Part shown: piece by piece, positions 48,601-63,160 of the stretch | Position numbering within the stretch: the first letter of the stretch is position 1 | How the letters are laid out: every line of letters begins with the position of its first letter | From: Diphasiastrum complanatum | Taxonomy: Eukaryota > Streptophyta > Lycopodiopsida > Lycopodiales > Lycopodiaceae | Length of the DNA: 64,000 nucleotides | Reading direction: 5' to 3' | Assembly (NCBI GenBank): GCA_029204225.1 | Contig: CM055106.1 | Coordinates: 4,136,039-4,200,038 of the forward strand | The notes under the pieces: generated by a model | Database searches by the model: none | What the model was told of the DNA's origin: nothing | Seen by the model: the letters and a program-made list of their open reading frames with translations, nothing else | Translations under genes and position numbers: made by a program

Positions 48601-51600
48601 ACTATAAGGGAAAGCTCTTCAAGATCCTGCGCTTAAAAGACAAACACAATGGAAAACACATTGTGGAGAAACCTCCCAACCAAATAGAAGCAACCAATCA
48701 AACTCTAGAAACTCTAGAAAGGATGAAAGTAGAGTGAGAGCTTGGCAATGAATCAACTGTAAGGTGAGGTAGTAGGGTGAGTTTGGCCTCCTTATATAGA
48801 GCTTAGAACCACCTGTGCACTTAGTCAAGCAAGGTTCCAAATCCCTTATACATAGATTTATCTAGAATAGCGTCTCTTTGCATGGATCCTTTATTCATAG
48901 AATTGCTATTGATAACTCTACACATGCACATATGATTCCAAACCTTGTACTAACTCCATTTAGTGTGTTCTGGGCCTCACAAGGATATTAGTTACTTTTG
49001 GGTCACGTCCAGTATGACATGGCATAACTAATAGCTTGTTTCACTGGAGTACCGTGTAACCAAGACTAGGAGTATATTGAATCCTATGTGTTGGTCATGG
49101 ACATAACATTCTTTTCCCCTCAATTTGGTTTTGTTTTCAAAACAAGAAAGAATTACAGGAACAGTTCCTTTAACTTTCTTCAATAACCTTGAAAATCATT
49201 ATCCTTAGTCTAACTTTCTTATCAAACAAGTACTTAGAGTTAAAATTGGTTTTCAACCGTTAAAAATGTACAAAATCAGGTTTGGAAAGTACACTAAGTG
49301 ATAAATTTCTCATTTGGGTTACACTCATCACAAGTTAGTAACATCACCTTCATATTAAACACTTATATGAAATATTGAGTGAAATATTACCTAACTTAGG
49401 AGATTAAAATGAAAGAAAAAATAATAATTAAAGTCTGAAATTATCCACAAACTCTGGCAGACAATTCATAAAGCTTCCAAGTACAAATATCCTTAGAATC
49501 CATAATTCTAAAATATAATAATTCATTTAACTAGAATTTCTAGGAGAATCATTAAGATATAAAATGATTAAAACTCAATTATGAGTATCCTAGATACTCT
49601 CTTGAGTTAAATGCCCTTGTTTCTAGCATTAAATGCAAGAAAATAGCAATCATTCATCTTAATAGATTTATTTGTTCCTATAATAACTGGAGATCTAATC
49701 AAAAGAATTGTACTCAAGCATCTACAGACCATAAATTGTAGTAAAATAGCATCCACTAGATTAATTAAACTCTCTACAAGTAAAATAACTTATCTTGTGA
49801 GAATGTCTGTGAGACCATAGACTCTCAATAAAATACTAGAGTAAAGAGATTCAAAACACTGATCTGAATTCTTACTCGATTAATAGATCAAAAATTAACC
49901 GTCATAATTCCTTATAATCCTCTAACAACAATTAAGTATCTAATTATGATTTGCCAATCATAATTGTTTAGATTCGTATGATTCGTCAATCATAGTTTTT
50001 TGGAATCCAAAACCATACTTAATCATTTATAGGACACTGGACTATATGTCTAACATAACTCAGGAAAAGTAAGAATCATTCCAAAATCTCTCTTACTAGG
50101 AAAATACTGAATTGTAAGAATATTTTTCAATTCGGATTCTCTGACAGAAGTGCTAGATATTCAAGTTCTATATGCCACTGGTAATTAAAGACAGAAAACA
50201 TACCAAAATGATAATGACAATCATTTTCAACCACCAAAAACTTTAGATTGTCGTCTAGAATCAAATCTAAATACCCAAAGTCCTGCCGAATATCAATTCA
50301 GTTATTATTCTTGGATTCATTATCCAATTGAGCGCTCTCTGAGATACAATCAGTAATGAATCGAGTCTATTCCTTAACTAAGGAATACCCTATACCAAGA
50401 ATAATGTATATTCAATTAACATAATTTTCATTGATGAATCCTGATGATTCACAAATCATGCGTCTTACAAGCAATATAATTCAAAACAGTCCATTTCTGG
50501 TGAATTTTCATCACATTGATTGTTTTACCAATTAACTTCATCCAGGAGTAATCAACTACTCAAGCTAATTGCCAATGATTCAGAATTTCTATTTCTCATC
50601 AGTAGATAACATATCCAAAAAATTTCTGAGATAAATAACATTTAGTCCCAACAATTTTCCAATCCAATTTCCTCTAATAACATAATTTCTTCCACTCAAT
50701 CAGCCCCTCCCTGACCCTAGTACTCAAACTAAGATTAGGTTGAATTGATACAAACATTCCAAACTTAATTCTTTCTATTCCAATCAAAATGGAATCAGTA
50801 ACTTTTGACCTTTCACTGTACTATTTATAGATAATGATTCAAAATTCAAACTTGTTCTAGATCTAGATTGTCCACACAATCCCTAGATTTCTCTTATTCA
50901 AAAAGTTCCAATTTGGTATCTTACTCTGAATCTATCCGAAATTACTTTAAAAAAAAATCTCATTTCTGTGCCACAGCTGGTTTGTGCAAAAAGTACAAAA
51001 AGGACCAAGAGTGGATCCTAATCTGATCCTCAAGAGGGATTGGTTGTCAGATTACTTGATCTATCAATCTACTTGAGATTAAGATCAATCTAGATCAATT
51101 CTAGACACAAAATCCTAACAAGAACAATCATTAATTGAAGGTAGGTGTACTTTCTGGTTTCACACGTGTGAAACACTGTCTGAGTACGGACTCCAACCTG
51201 AAAATCAAGTACACATTGATAGAGCCTCAAAACAATCAAAACAAATGTAGACAAATGGAGAGAATTACTCAAAATTGCTTCCAAAATCAAGATTGGTGTC
51301 TCACAATGATTATGGCCAAATGTGGCTCTATATATACAATAAGTGGGAGCTCGTGGTACTAATCATCCCTCTAATCCCACATGTGTGAAGGTGCTTTGTC
51401 ATATGATGATTCATCATGCAAAACTGACACTTGGACAAAACCTTCTATTTTGAGCACTTTTGGTCCATTTTCCTTCTATATGGAGATCTACTTGGAAATC
51501 TTCTAGAATTCAAAATTCGCCTACTTCAGCTTATTCCACATGTGTGAGCTATCCTCTACACATGGGATATGACACCTAACCAAAATATTTGGCTCATGCA

Positions 51601-53475
51601 ATCCATAGATTGATGCCATGTGTCATATATCTAGAAAACTAGTTTTTGGCCTTTTTAGCCACTAGAACTTGAATTGAATCATATGTACAACCTATATGAT
51701 TATGGTACATGACAAGTACACTAGTTTCACACGTGGGAATAGGCTCCACACATGTGTGTTTATCTATATACAAGATATTTGGCCTCTACCAAGCTTATTT
51801 TTGCATTTTTCACATGGTTCTCTTCTGAAAACTGTGCAATCAACAAATCCTCAAGTAGAATTTTATCCCATCACTTCACCCCTCCTTTTAAAGAAACTAT
51901 CAATTTCTATAAAAGTTAACTGGAAAGATGACATATGACAAGTTATCGATTTCAAATTTTAACCAAATATAAAATTCAACAAAATAGGAAAAAGTTCAAT
52001 TTTAACTTTCAATCTGGGAGTACTCTATTCCAAAAGTTAAAATAACATATAGTAAAAATTGTCAACAAATTTATTGCGGTTCTTGTTGTCAATTTTAGAT
52101 TATCTATTACCGAGAAATAATTTAGTTTTAGTGAAACCACTGTGACTAATTCTGACTGAACACTCAATATAATCAATTCACTAATCTAATCATTCCATAG
52201 ATAACAAAAAAATGAAAAAAAAATTGATTTTTCAAAAAAAACTCAATTTTTGGTTCACTTTATGTAATTCAAAAAATTCTGATGAAAATATTGTTAGTAC
52301 AAAAGGCAATTCTAGATATTGTTCGATTTCTGATATCACTAAACCAATGTCCAACTGGCATGCAAAGCACACTACATTAGTCACAAAATGTCATTATGGA
52401 ATTTTTTACGTAAACTTCAGTTTTGTGGAATTTGTCAGAAATATCACTAATTTGTGGCCCAACCATTAGAGCACATGCGTATGACCACTCAAATCGACTG
52501 TAAATCCCTCATGCATGTCAGAATCACATTGAGAATCAACATGCAATTAATCCATGCAAGTATAGTACCACAAATTAGGGAAAAGACTAGCAGGTGATCA
52601 GAACAATTGCAAATTTTGCAAATTTTGCTCACAACACTGCCAAAATTTCAAACGACCATAGCTTTGGCTACAATGCACCCAAGCAAAAATGATGATTTTT
52701 GGCTATTTTTCAATTTTTTCTTCACTATAAAATAGCAATTCATCACATGCAACTCTTTCTCTAGCACATGCAAACCAATTTACAGAATTATAGCCATCTA
52801 ATTGATTGATCTTGCTGGATTTGTGTTCTTACTATCAATTTTGAGTCAAAAGCATGAGATAACAAGCAATTTTGACCAAAACATAGCCTAGAACCGTAAA
52901 TCATGAAAAGAACCAGCATGTATCATTAATGATCCCTAAAATGAAAGTACACTTGCTGGAAAATTTAGATCTACTTAAGATTTGAGCTACACAAGAAAAA
53001 GCTCCAAAAAAACATCACAGATTGGCTTTCTAGGACAATTCTCCATAAAATTCCAATAATTTCAAGAGAAATGGATCTTAGCAACATGCAAATGGAAACC
53101 GGAATAGTACACCCACTTGCCATTTTGCTATCCACCTGGAAGAGAATTCCAAGTGATCCACACCAAAATTTCGACAAAAAGTAGCACTTCTCCAAGTTCT
53201 CCCATCTTCGTAAGCCTTACCAAATAGAAGCAACCAATCAAACTCTAGAAGCTTCACCCCCAATCCAAGAATTAGAAATCACGAAAGTAGAGTGAGAGCT
53301 TGGCAATGAAGCAACCATAAAGTGAGATAGTACGGCGAGTTGGCCTCCTTATATAGAGCCTAGAATGACCTGTGCAATTAGTCATGCAAGGTCCCAACTC
53401 CCCTATACATAGATTCCTCACAAGGATATTAGTTACTTTCTCAACAATTGTCCAATCCTCACGACCATCTAACAT
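48600..53475 (-). mobile_element. Candidate non-coding LTR element, family member A
   Basis: Direct repeats at about 48660-48870 and 53217-53415 share atagaagcaaccaatcaaac, gtagagtgagagcttggcaa and cctccttatatagagc, and look like LTR portions. The 4.3 kb between them is AT-rich with no gag or pol. It shares blocks with the region at 59.7-62.4 kb: 51631-51818 matches 62204-62371, and 52600-52660 matches about 60700-60760. Size, LTR pair and lack of coding fit a large retrotransposon derivative. Minus orientation is inferred from the primer-binding site in the related copy. Exact ends unknown. Confidence 0.5.
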
Positions 53476-54225
53476 CTATATTTAAGTTTGTATGCAACCA
53501 TAATTATGGGTTCTGATATGCTTTGAAACTTTTTTTATACCTATAATTTGCCCCTATGAAAATTTAATGGCATCTCATGTAGCTTTCTTAACTCGAAATC
53601 TGTCATTAGAATTTTTGATGACTTCTATGAAAGTTGTAGAGCGTTGCATGTAATAGTGCACCTCAAGAATGGACATTATAATGTAGCGCAAATCCTAACG
53701 ACTTTTTGACTGAGTTGAAGTGTCATTCAAAAATCTTTTTCCAAGTGTGAAGGATTGGCAAAAGATTCTGATTTATGGCTAATATTTTTTACCTTCTATG
53801 GACATTTTATGGCATTGTTTCTAAAGTTGTTGATAAAGACATCCACATAGTTTGTTGAAAGTGGTACTTGTGTGGTTGCATGGTACATTCCAAAGGAATG
53901 ACATTTTTTGCATAATTCAATGCACTTAATATTAATTTCTCAGTTTTTGTCTTGTTTTTCAAAAGATCTTAAAATACAATATTATCCAAAAACATTTCAT
54001 CAAAAAATTAAAATAAAACCCAAAATTAATATCACGTTATAGAAGGGTTCTTTCTTGTAGCCCTTTTACCCATGTGAGGTGTAAGCCTCTTATTGAGCAT
54101 AAGGGCCTCAAACATCCCAAGACAACTCTTTTGGCAACAAGCCTTCAAGATAAAGTTCTACTCTCTTTCGAAAAAGGTTGGAACTTACATTTCAAACTCC
54201 ATAAATTAAAATAGTTCATAAAAAA

Positions 54226-54230
<5 letters not shown>
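53476..54230. other. No gene recognised
   Basis: AT-rich, no motif. Confidence 0.5.

Positions 54231-54281
<51 letters not shown>
54231..54281. repeat. (GA)n microsatellite
   Basis: About 51 bp uninterrupted. Confidence 0.95.
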
Positions 54282-54287
<6 letters not shown>

Positions 54288-54476
54288 CACATAGGTTGCT
54301 ATTGAGGTGAGTTCATCTCTGAAAAATGGATTTGTTGGTGCTGCTAACAACCTTGTGTCTACTCAAATCTTGCATGAATCAATATTACCTAGGGCACAAT
54401 AAAAGGACCTCATTAGTTTGTACAGATTTGATTGGTTGTGATTTTCAGCTGTCAAAATAAAAATTTCCCAGACATG

Positions 54477-54569
54477 AAATCTTGAAAATACTTGGCCCTC
54501 ATGGATGGAATCTTGAAAATACATAAGCCTCACGAATGGAATCTTGAAAATTTGTAACTCTAACGATGA
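54477..54569. repeat. Minisatellite, three 31-bp units
   Basis: Three consecutive units begin gaaatcttgaaaat, ggaatcttgaaaat, ggaatcttgaaaat and diverge at their ends. The open frame over it is a by-product. Confidence 0.8.
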
Positions 54570-56175
54570 GTGATTAACATAACCTTGAAAATGATTTTCT
54601 TTTATTTCTTTTAAGATTTTCATGACACACATTATGTACGATAACAATAACAATAATGGGTGTTTGTTGACCTATAGTAAAAATCTAATGGCATAGAAGC
54701 AAGACATCCAATTCCACTATGAGGTTAGAGTCTCTTTAATCTCCACATAGTTCTTATATTTCTTATTCTTGAAAACCGGTTCTTTCCAAGAGCGATCAGT
54801 TCCTGCCGTTTTTTGCAAACCCTCTCACCCTTTCACCAACTCGTGCTGTTGGTAGACATTAGCATGCCTCTTTGAGGGGGTGCTCATGGAAAGGAGCTCT
54901 TCTCAGCCAGGAGCTGGCCGAGAGATCCACCACATCTATGGCCTGCTGTACCTCTAGAGATCCCCTCTCCTAGGGCACCCATAACAAATCAATGATCAAT
55001 GGCAAAACAAAGACGTTATGGGAGGGAGTGCGAAACGCAAATAGGTCGTTCCTTCCATTTCGGCAGATAAAATAGAACTTCCTCATTCGCCATACCATTT
55101 GTCGAGACAGACAGGGAAAACGTTGCACGATTGCTTCCAGAAATAGGAAGTGCGCTTTCTGTGCTACATACACACGCTTTTTCGAAGATCTTTTGATTCG
55201 TAACATATCGTTTGATGCGATTGTGAAGATCGTATATTATTTTAAGAATTTGTAACTAGTTCAAAACAACTAGAGGACTGCGATTCGCGAAGCCGTACAT
55301 ATTCTTCTTCAACACATTCAAGTGTTTGATTCACATAACGAAGGAGCTAATAGGATGCAATTAGTTGCAGGTATCCCTTGTGAAAGGATATACAAAACTG
55401 ATGTTTCCACCCTTGATGCATACCTCGTTTCAGCATAAATTATGCTCGTTAGTGGTTAGTTTTGCCGCTGAACATTTTTCTTTATTGAAGATTCTCAACT
55501 TCAATGAGGCACCGAGTTTCCGACTCAATGTAAATAAAAGCTGCAGTTATTTTATTAAAAAAATCATGCCTCCTGATTCGTAAATGAGAAATAGTACCAC
55601 AAAACCACCTGAAGGCAAAACAATTGCTCTATGTTTCCCAGATGGTTAAAGAATACACAAGAAGAGCATTTATAGATGAACACAAACGTGTAATATCAAA
55701 GGTCTGCCTGCCGTCTGAGCGATTTGCTACAGAATCTTCACCGGTCTCTCACATGCTAAGAAAAATGTGGCTGGACACTATTTATGCAGCACCTTAAGCA
55801 ACTATGTTCGATACTAAAGCTGAAATCAAACATGGAACTGCGTTCATAAGCATGCCATACTAACTATATGCAAGTAAAGCCATCGGATAGATACGTATAA
55901 AAGACGAATATTACCTGTTACTCCAAAAATATGACGCTTATAGGACTACAGGAAGCCATACAAGAAAATTAACAGCAACAAGAGCATCAAGCAGAGGGAA
56001 TCAGAAAAAGCTATAGTTACGTAATAGCAGGAGACGATTGTCGACCTTGCAGACTTGCCATAATCCGAAGCAGCTCGCAACGTCAGGATGCTCCGAGTAT
56101 AAAGCCACTGCAGGGGCCCGCGCTTCTTCAAAGATTGTGGATTAAGCACCAACTTCTGCCAAATTTTCTGATTAG
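54570..56175. other. No gene recognised; possible 3' UTR at the right end
   Basis: Around 54780-55350 the sequence is less AT-rich than its surroundings and has short open stretches on both strands, with no recognised motif. The last 200 bp follow the stop codon of the candidate exon at 56176-56254 and could be its 3' UTR. Confidence 0.4.
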
Positions 56176-56254
56176 CTACTGGTTCTTAGTCCGCTGGTAT
56201 GAAGCATCGACATGTCCCTCTCTCAAGCTGTAATATTCTGGATTTGGATCGAGC
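56176..56254 (-). CDS. Candidate terminal exon of an unidentified gene
   Basis: After a good acceptor (TTTCTCTATCACTGCAATTCAG region, cut at CAG/G) the minus strand reads LDPNPEYYSLREGHVDASYQ then RTKNQ and TAG (56178-56176). The balanced composition and splice context suggest a real last exon of 25 residues. Upstream exons would lie right of 56254 and were not found. No family recognised; chance remains possible. Confidence 0.35.
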
Positions 56255-57650
56255 CTGAATTGCAGTGATAGAGAAACTTAGCAATAGATTTTCTCGTGAT
56301 TTTGTGTTCTTTTCTGTTGAGCTTCCTTTGCCTTGTCATACAGTAACTTTGTTTTTTTTGTTTTTTTAAGCATTATTGAGACGTTTTGCTTCCTGTGCTA
56401 GAACCGAGAGTGCTACTAAAGAAAAGGAAAAGAGAGGCTCAAATCCCATCTGTCTGCTCACAATACCCAAAGCTTTTTTAATATTCTTATTTGATGAAAA
56501 AGGAGCCATCAATACTATTTTATGCTACAAGCGTGGTTGATTTCTGATTGATGCCCTTTCAATGTTGATGTGTGTTTGCTAATATAACAATCCTAGAATA
56601 TTACAATTGGAGGCCATGTTGCTACCTTTTCCTTTTTGTCTTTGGAATAGTCATGATGACTTTGAGCAAATTGCAAACAACTCTCATGTAAAAGCTAGCT
56701 CACAGACAACGAGGAAGTGATACACATTCAATAAGGACATTTGTAGTTGTAGTAACGTCCTTTGATACTAATTTTGAACACAAAAATGATCCTTATGTGG
56801 GGCATCCCATATTCTCAACATATTGCGTTCACAACTTGTGAGCGTGAGTTTTAACACAACATCAAAACCACACATACTAAGCAACTAGTGGTCGTTATAT
56901 ACAACAAATACAGCTCTGGCAATGCCATTTACAGAGATAGTCTCCTTAGATGTCACTACATAGTGGTCAGGATTTGAGCCTGCACCTTTCCGGTGGCAGT
57001 CAACAACTCTACCCAGTGCACCCCACAGTGATGGACACCACACTCAAATTTAGAAAATGCTTCCTTATATCAAGGTATAAATGTTTTTCCTATGCTTTTT
57101 GTTGTTTTATCTATCATATAAAACTTTTATTTCAAAGTTTTTGCTTCAACAATAAAGTGTCGTACATCGATTTCCATGTATAGATGGTAATTATTTTCAT
57201 GTAAATTTGTGTCATGCAATTTGCACAAAAGCTTATGAGACCTACTTAAACAAAAGATTACGAGACATGATACTTTATGAAGTTAATGAATGTGTCAGTT
57301 CCAAAAAGAAATGAGGACTCAGATTCATATGACTCCAAATTGAACTATACTATGCTATTACAATAGTAAAAATTTGTACACTATTATCATAACTATGCTT
57401 ACTTGATTACAAGAGGTGGCAAATGCTACAGGATTACTCCGATGAGGACATGCACCTACAACGCTGTTTCTCAAACAACAAGACTTCAACCAGTGGATTC
57501 ACGTGAAGTTGTTCATGCACCATGCAGTCAAAGGTCTATTTACATGGAAATGCTTATTAATCTTTATATTATCTTGCAGAAACAAATGAATATTTCCCTC
57601 ATTCGACATTTCATGATGAATATCAATACCAAGATCACAATGATTCATCA
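56255..57650. other. No gene recognised
   Basis: AT-rich; would be intron of the gene ending at 56176 if that exon is real. Confidence 0.45.
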
Positions 57651-57654
57651 ATCT

Positions 57655-58615
57655 CACTAAGTTTAACTTAAACTTTGGCCTTTTAATATTATTTTAATCA
57701 CATGGCCCAAAGTCTAGTTTATTCCAAAATAGATAATTTACAAGTGCTCATTGGGCCATGGGCTTACGCACACAGGATGCCACGACCCTCACAACTTATT
57801 GTAAATGTTGGCCTCAAGGAATCTGCCAACATGAAATCTAAACCATGATTGACAACTAAGCCAAATGTAGGATAAGAGCCAAAAATCATGGCATGAGACC
57901 TAATAACAAACTCCCATTAGGGCCCTTTTTGGACTCAAAAGGGGCCCCTTCCTTGTCTAAACAAGTTTCCTAATCATAATTAATTTAGTATTAATCAATC
58001 CTATGTGGCACCTTTACCTTGGGTTACCACACAGGGTGAGCAAAAGTTAAGGCCTAAATGCAGGTCTCATTTTCATAGACTATTGTAGGTCTTTGGCATA
58101 GACTATAATAGGTAACTAATAGGTAAGTTACAAAGTACAACTAGAATGGGGTTAGAATAGGAGGTGTAAGGATCATCTCATGAAGATCGGACTAGATCCT
58201 GTTGCAAAACAACCAAAAGGACACCTGTGGAGCAAAACCACCCAACCAATAGGAAATAAGTCAATACCCTAACCACTTTCACCCCCATGCCATGTTGAAT
58301 GAATGCAAGCGAGGAGAGGAAACCAGGCTCAACAAACCGAATTTCCAACAGGGAGATGGGCGAGTTTCCTTGGGAAGCTCTCTCCAAAGAGAGAATATTC
58401 CCCTTAGGATCCCCATGCAACCTATATTAAGCCCTCCTATTCTTGCATGATAGCAGTCAGACACCATGTGAGTGCTCCAATGTCCAATTATAGGTCTGGG
58501 CCCTCATATAATTATTAATTATCTTTATAGGCCAAGCCTGGAATGACGAGGCATAACCAATAACCATATACACTGGAGTGACCGGCTATCCATGACCGGA
58601 TTTATTCCGAAGTGC
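57655..58615 (-). repeat. LTR-like copies: inverted relative of 8.9-9.1 kb, then non-coding family LTR
   Basis: 57655-57805 is the inverted relative of 8930-9085. 58174-58460 closely matches 61905-62203 in the same orientation, sharing aaaccacccaaccaatagga and agatgggcgagtttcctt. 58505-58600 resembles about 48960-49060 (gaatgac..ggcataac..ata...cactggagt). This places a solo or terminal LTR of the non-coding family here, with another repeat to its left. Confidence 0.5.
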
Positions 58616-58621
58616 AAAACA

Positions 58622-58765
58622 AGGAAGTAGCATTGGTTTTTTGCAGGACAAATTTAACGGCAGCAAATTACTTCACTGAAGCTCTATCAAAGGAGCACCA
58701 TCTCAAATTTAATGACATGTTAAATCTCAAGATTCAAGTTTTTCATAATCCACATTAAGGGGGAG
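58622..58765 (+). pseudogene. C-terminal tail of copia RNase H with polypurine tract
   Basis: Frame TNLTAANYFTEALSKEHHLK then FNDMLNL is the copia terminal motif (D.FTKAL...K...L). It ends before taagggggag, a polypurine tract touching the LTR. The rest of the element's coding region is missing. Confidence 0.75.
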
Positions 58766-59618
<853 letters not shown>

Positions 59619-61889
59619 TCCTGTATGGAACACCTTCCATCTGCTTTTACTTCGCAAGATCCAAGTCTAATTGCAAAACAGAGATGGTTCCATAAATGGA
59701 TTATCAGTCTTGCCACTCACTTTTTCCTTAGATTCATCGATTTCACAAAAATCTAATTAACAATGGGAAAAAGGAATCCAAATTCCCAGAGGTATTCTTC
59801 TTAAATAATTTCCAATTCTTATTCTCACTTGCAATTAAATATAGTTTATGCATTGAAAGTAGATTAATCAAACTAATCAACTTAGTCAAGCAATCAACTA
59901 CCCCTTAGGCTTCTTCCTTTTTTCTCCCTTCCAATAAATGGTTCAGGTTAAAAAACCCCAAATCTATACTAGGAAAAAGTTCAATTTGGTATCAGTAACT
60001 TAATAACTAATTAACCAGATAGTTTTGACTGTCCAATCATTAAGTGCCTCACTTAATTCCTCGCAAATCCCCTTATGGATCAACATAGTAACTGTACCAA
60101 CTAGATTTACGTTATTCTTGGTCTTTATTGATCCATAGAAATAAGAAATGCTCCATAATTGAGAGATTCACAAAATCTTCAACTAAAAGTGAAGGGTACA
60201 GTGACCTTAACAACTGACTGATTTCAACTCAGTAAGATCATTCACTTTACAAGCGATTTGTGTTTGATCAACAACCAAAAATTTGAACAATCCAAAACAT
60301 CCATGGTTAATTCAACTTTTACGTAAACTGGGATTTTCAATTTCGTTCAATATGGACCAACTATGAAAATCGATTAAGAAGATTGATCTATCAAATTCAC
60401 AAGCACTGTCACATATTGAGATCATTTCAAAACACCCTGCATTCAACAAACTTGACATGCACTGACATTTTCAAAAAAATGAATTTTTTTTCGAAAACAG
60501 CCTAGCCACTAGGAAATCTGGTTTTTAATCTAGAATTACCAAAAATAGCTTCATGCAAGAAATCTTCTGATCAATGTACTGATTACGCATGCAATATGCA
60601 TCCAAGCATGCATATAGGTCAATTCATACATTTTCATCAATAGACTAGCACTATACTGAGTTACAAGCATGCATGCATCAGAACATTTCCCAAATTCTAC
60701 AAATTTTAGTTCAAAAATTGCCAAACTTCAGACGGCCATAACTTTCTCTACAGGACACCAAATTGGTCGTTGTAAAGCACAATACGGAGGGAGAATGGGT
60801 CTACAAGGCACTTGCCACATCACTCTACCACCTAGCCTTTGCACGTGTGATCTGAAAATGACAGAAAATTAGGTAGGAGGGTGCACTTTTCCAAGGTGGT
60901 CATAAAAAATTCATCTCCAGCCCAATAAGCATCCAATAAAAGGTTACAAGCACTCTACTAAGGTTCATTAGAGAGGCATAGAAGCTTCTATCAGGTCCAA
61001 CAAGCAATCATAAGCTCAGATAATACAAAAAATGCGTTTTTGGACTCCTTCAACAAGCAAAATTTCAACATGACGGTGTCTAGTTTTCACCTATCCAAAT
61101 TGGATGCATGATGGCTCAAAACAGACGCAATCCATCATATATTTAGGGTTGTAATGAGAACCAACAGGTTCAGACACCCATTTGATAGGTATTCATGCCC
61201 AAACATCTCCAAAAATACACTATTTTTTGATGTTTTGAGCTCCCTAATGGTGTCCAATCCTAAACAAACTCCATGACAGCCTTAGGAAAGCTTGGTAACA
61301 CCTTTGAAAATGTGCTTACCAACTATTGGCTAATAATTTTGAGATCTACCACAAAATTTGTCCAAAAATCCAATTTTGACCAGAATTTGTGGTTCAAATC
61401 CACAAATAAGTGCAATATGATCCTAATCCCTGTAAATCCATTACATGAAAGCACTAAAAGTTCTGATTTCAGTCAAATATGGATTCTATAGCCCATTTCT
61501 AGTCCAAAAACCCCATTTTTTGGTCCAAAATCACTATCTAATCATCCTTTTGACTATTCAACCAACATGTAATCATTAGATCCAATCATTAATGACTGTA
61601 AAACAACAAGTACAATCTAGAAAACCTACTACATCAGTAGATATGACCAATTCCAAACAAAAAACATGAATTCTAGGTGAAAACACTAAAACCATAATAA
61701 ATCCTTTGATTTCCATCAAAATCTATGGAGAAAATCCATAATTATGATCTTTAGCTGAAAGTACACCAAATTCAGAGAAGCCATTTACTTGGAGATCAAT
61801 TCCACCACCTGGAAGTAACATGCAAGGAGAAACCTCCAAAACTGAGAAAAACAAGAAGTAGCTCTACCTTCCGATTGATGCAAATCCTT
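59619..61889 (-). mobile_element. Internal region of non-coding LTR element, family member B
   Basis: AT-rich with no gag or pol frames. It lies on the 3' side (minus-strand sense) of a primer-binding site at 61890-61901 and shares blocks with member A: cagacggccataactttctctac-type sequence near 60730 versus 52650, and a ccacctggaag block near 61803 versus 53137. Left boundary unclear. Confidence 0.5.
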
Positions 61890-61901
61890 GCTCTGATACC
61901 A
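61890..61901 (-). other. Primer-binding site (tRNA-Met)
   Basis: Minus strand TGGTATCAGAGC, perfect match, a few bases from an LTR-like repeat that begins near 61905. Confidence 0.75.
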
Positions 61902-61904
61902 CTA

Positions 61905-62371
61905 TAAAGATTGGACTATATCTTGTTGCAAAACAATCAAAAGGACACTTGTGGAGCAAAACCACCCAACCAATAGGAAATGGCTAATCGATACCCTAAC
62001 CACTTCACCCTCATGCCATGGTGAATGAATGCAAGAGAGGAGAGGAAACCTGGTTCAAGAAACTGAATTTCCAATAGGGAGATGGGCGAGTTTCCTTGGT
62101 AAGTATTCTCTCTTCAAAGAGAGAATATTCTCCTTAGAATTCCCATGAAGTCTATATTAAGCTATTGACCTCCTATTCTTGCATTATGGCAGTCAGACAG
62201 AAAACTAGTTTTTGGCCTTTTTAGCCACTAGAACTATCATATGTACAACCTATATGATTATGGTACATGACAAGTACACTAATTTCACACGTGGGAACAA
62301 GCTCCACACATGTGTTATCATCCTATATTTATGGATTTGGCCTTGACCAAGCATAATTTTTGCATTTTTCA
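61905..62371 (-). repeat. 5' LTR region of non-coding family member B
   Basis: 61905-62203 repeats 58174-58460; 62204-62371 repeats 51631-51818 with blocks aaactagtttttggcctttt and acatgacaagtacacta. The join of these two blocks at about 62203 is not seen in the other copies and may be a rearrangement. Confidence 0.55.
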
Positions 62372-62441
62372 CACTCCTCAAAAATCTAGCTTGGTAAATC
62401 TAGCATAGATCTATCTATAACTCCAAGAGCCAATCTTAATT

Positions 62442-63149
62442 TTACAAATGGATCTTTACCTTGGTGAGTATATTAGCAATGCAATTAGATGAGACATGAA
62501 TAAGCTTGATCTCCTTTGATTGCACTTTCTCCCTCACGAAATGATGTGAAATCTCAATATGCTTTGTTCGAGCATGGAAGATTGGATTGTTTGCAAGTTG
62601 TTGAGCTGCTTGATTGTCACAATATATGCATGGAATGTCTTCATCCTTGATCACATGAAGCTCCTCCAAAAGCCTTATAAGCCAAAGAACCTCCTTTGTT
62701 GTTGTTTTCATAGCTTTATACTTGGATTCTGTTGATGAAAGAGAGATGGTATCTTGCTTTTTGGAAAGCCAAGATATAGCTCCTCCACATAAGAATGTAG
62801 CAAATGCACTTATGGATCTTCTATCCATCTTGTCCCCTACAAAACTTGAGTCCGATTATGCTCTTAAACAAATATTAGTCCTTTCATAAACTATGCCAAA
62901 GTCTTTTGTAGCCGAGATGTACCTTAACACCCTTTTGGCACTTTTCCAATGACATATTAATGGACTTTGCATGTATTGGCTCAATTTGCCAGCACAAAAA
63001 CTAAGATCTGGTCTAGTGATGGTTAAGTATATCAAGGAACCAATAAGCATTCTATAGGTAGTGATGTCCTCAAAGGATGCTTCATCACTTTCCTTAGATA
63101 ATTTTACACTTAGTTCCATGGGAGTTTCAACTCCTTTACAATCAATCAT
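62442..63149 (-). pseudogene. Copia RT-RNase H connection and RNase H
   Basis: TYRMLIGSLIYLTITRPDLS is the connection; a stop follows at about 62855. RNase H continues with DRRSISAFATFLCGGAISWL, LSSTESKYKAM and YCDNQAAQQLANNP, ending near ANILTK, where FTKAL is altered. RNase H catalytic-site residues in ESKY and DNQ are present. Confidence 0.92.
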
Positions 63150-63160
63150 GCCAAATTTTG

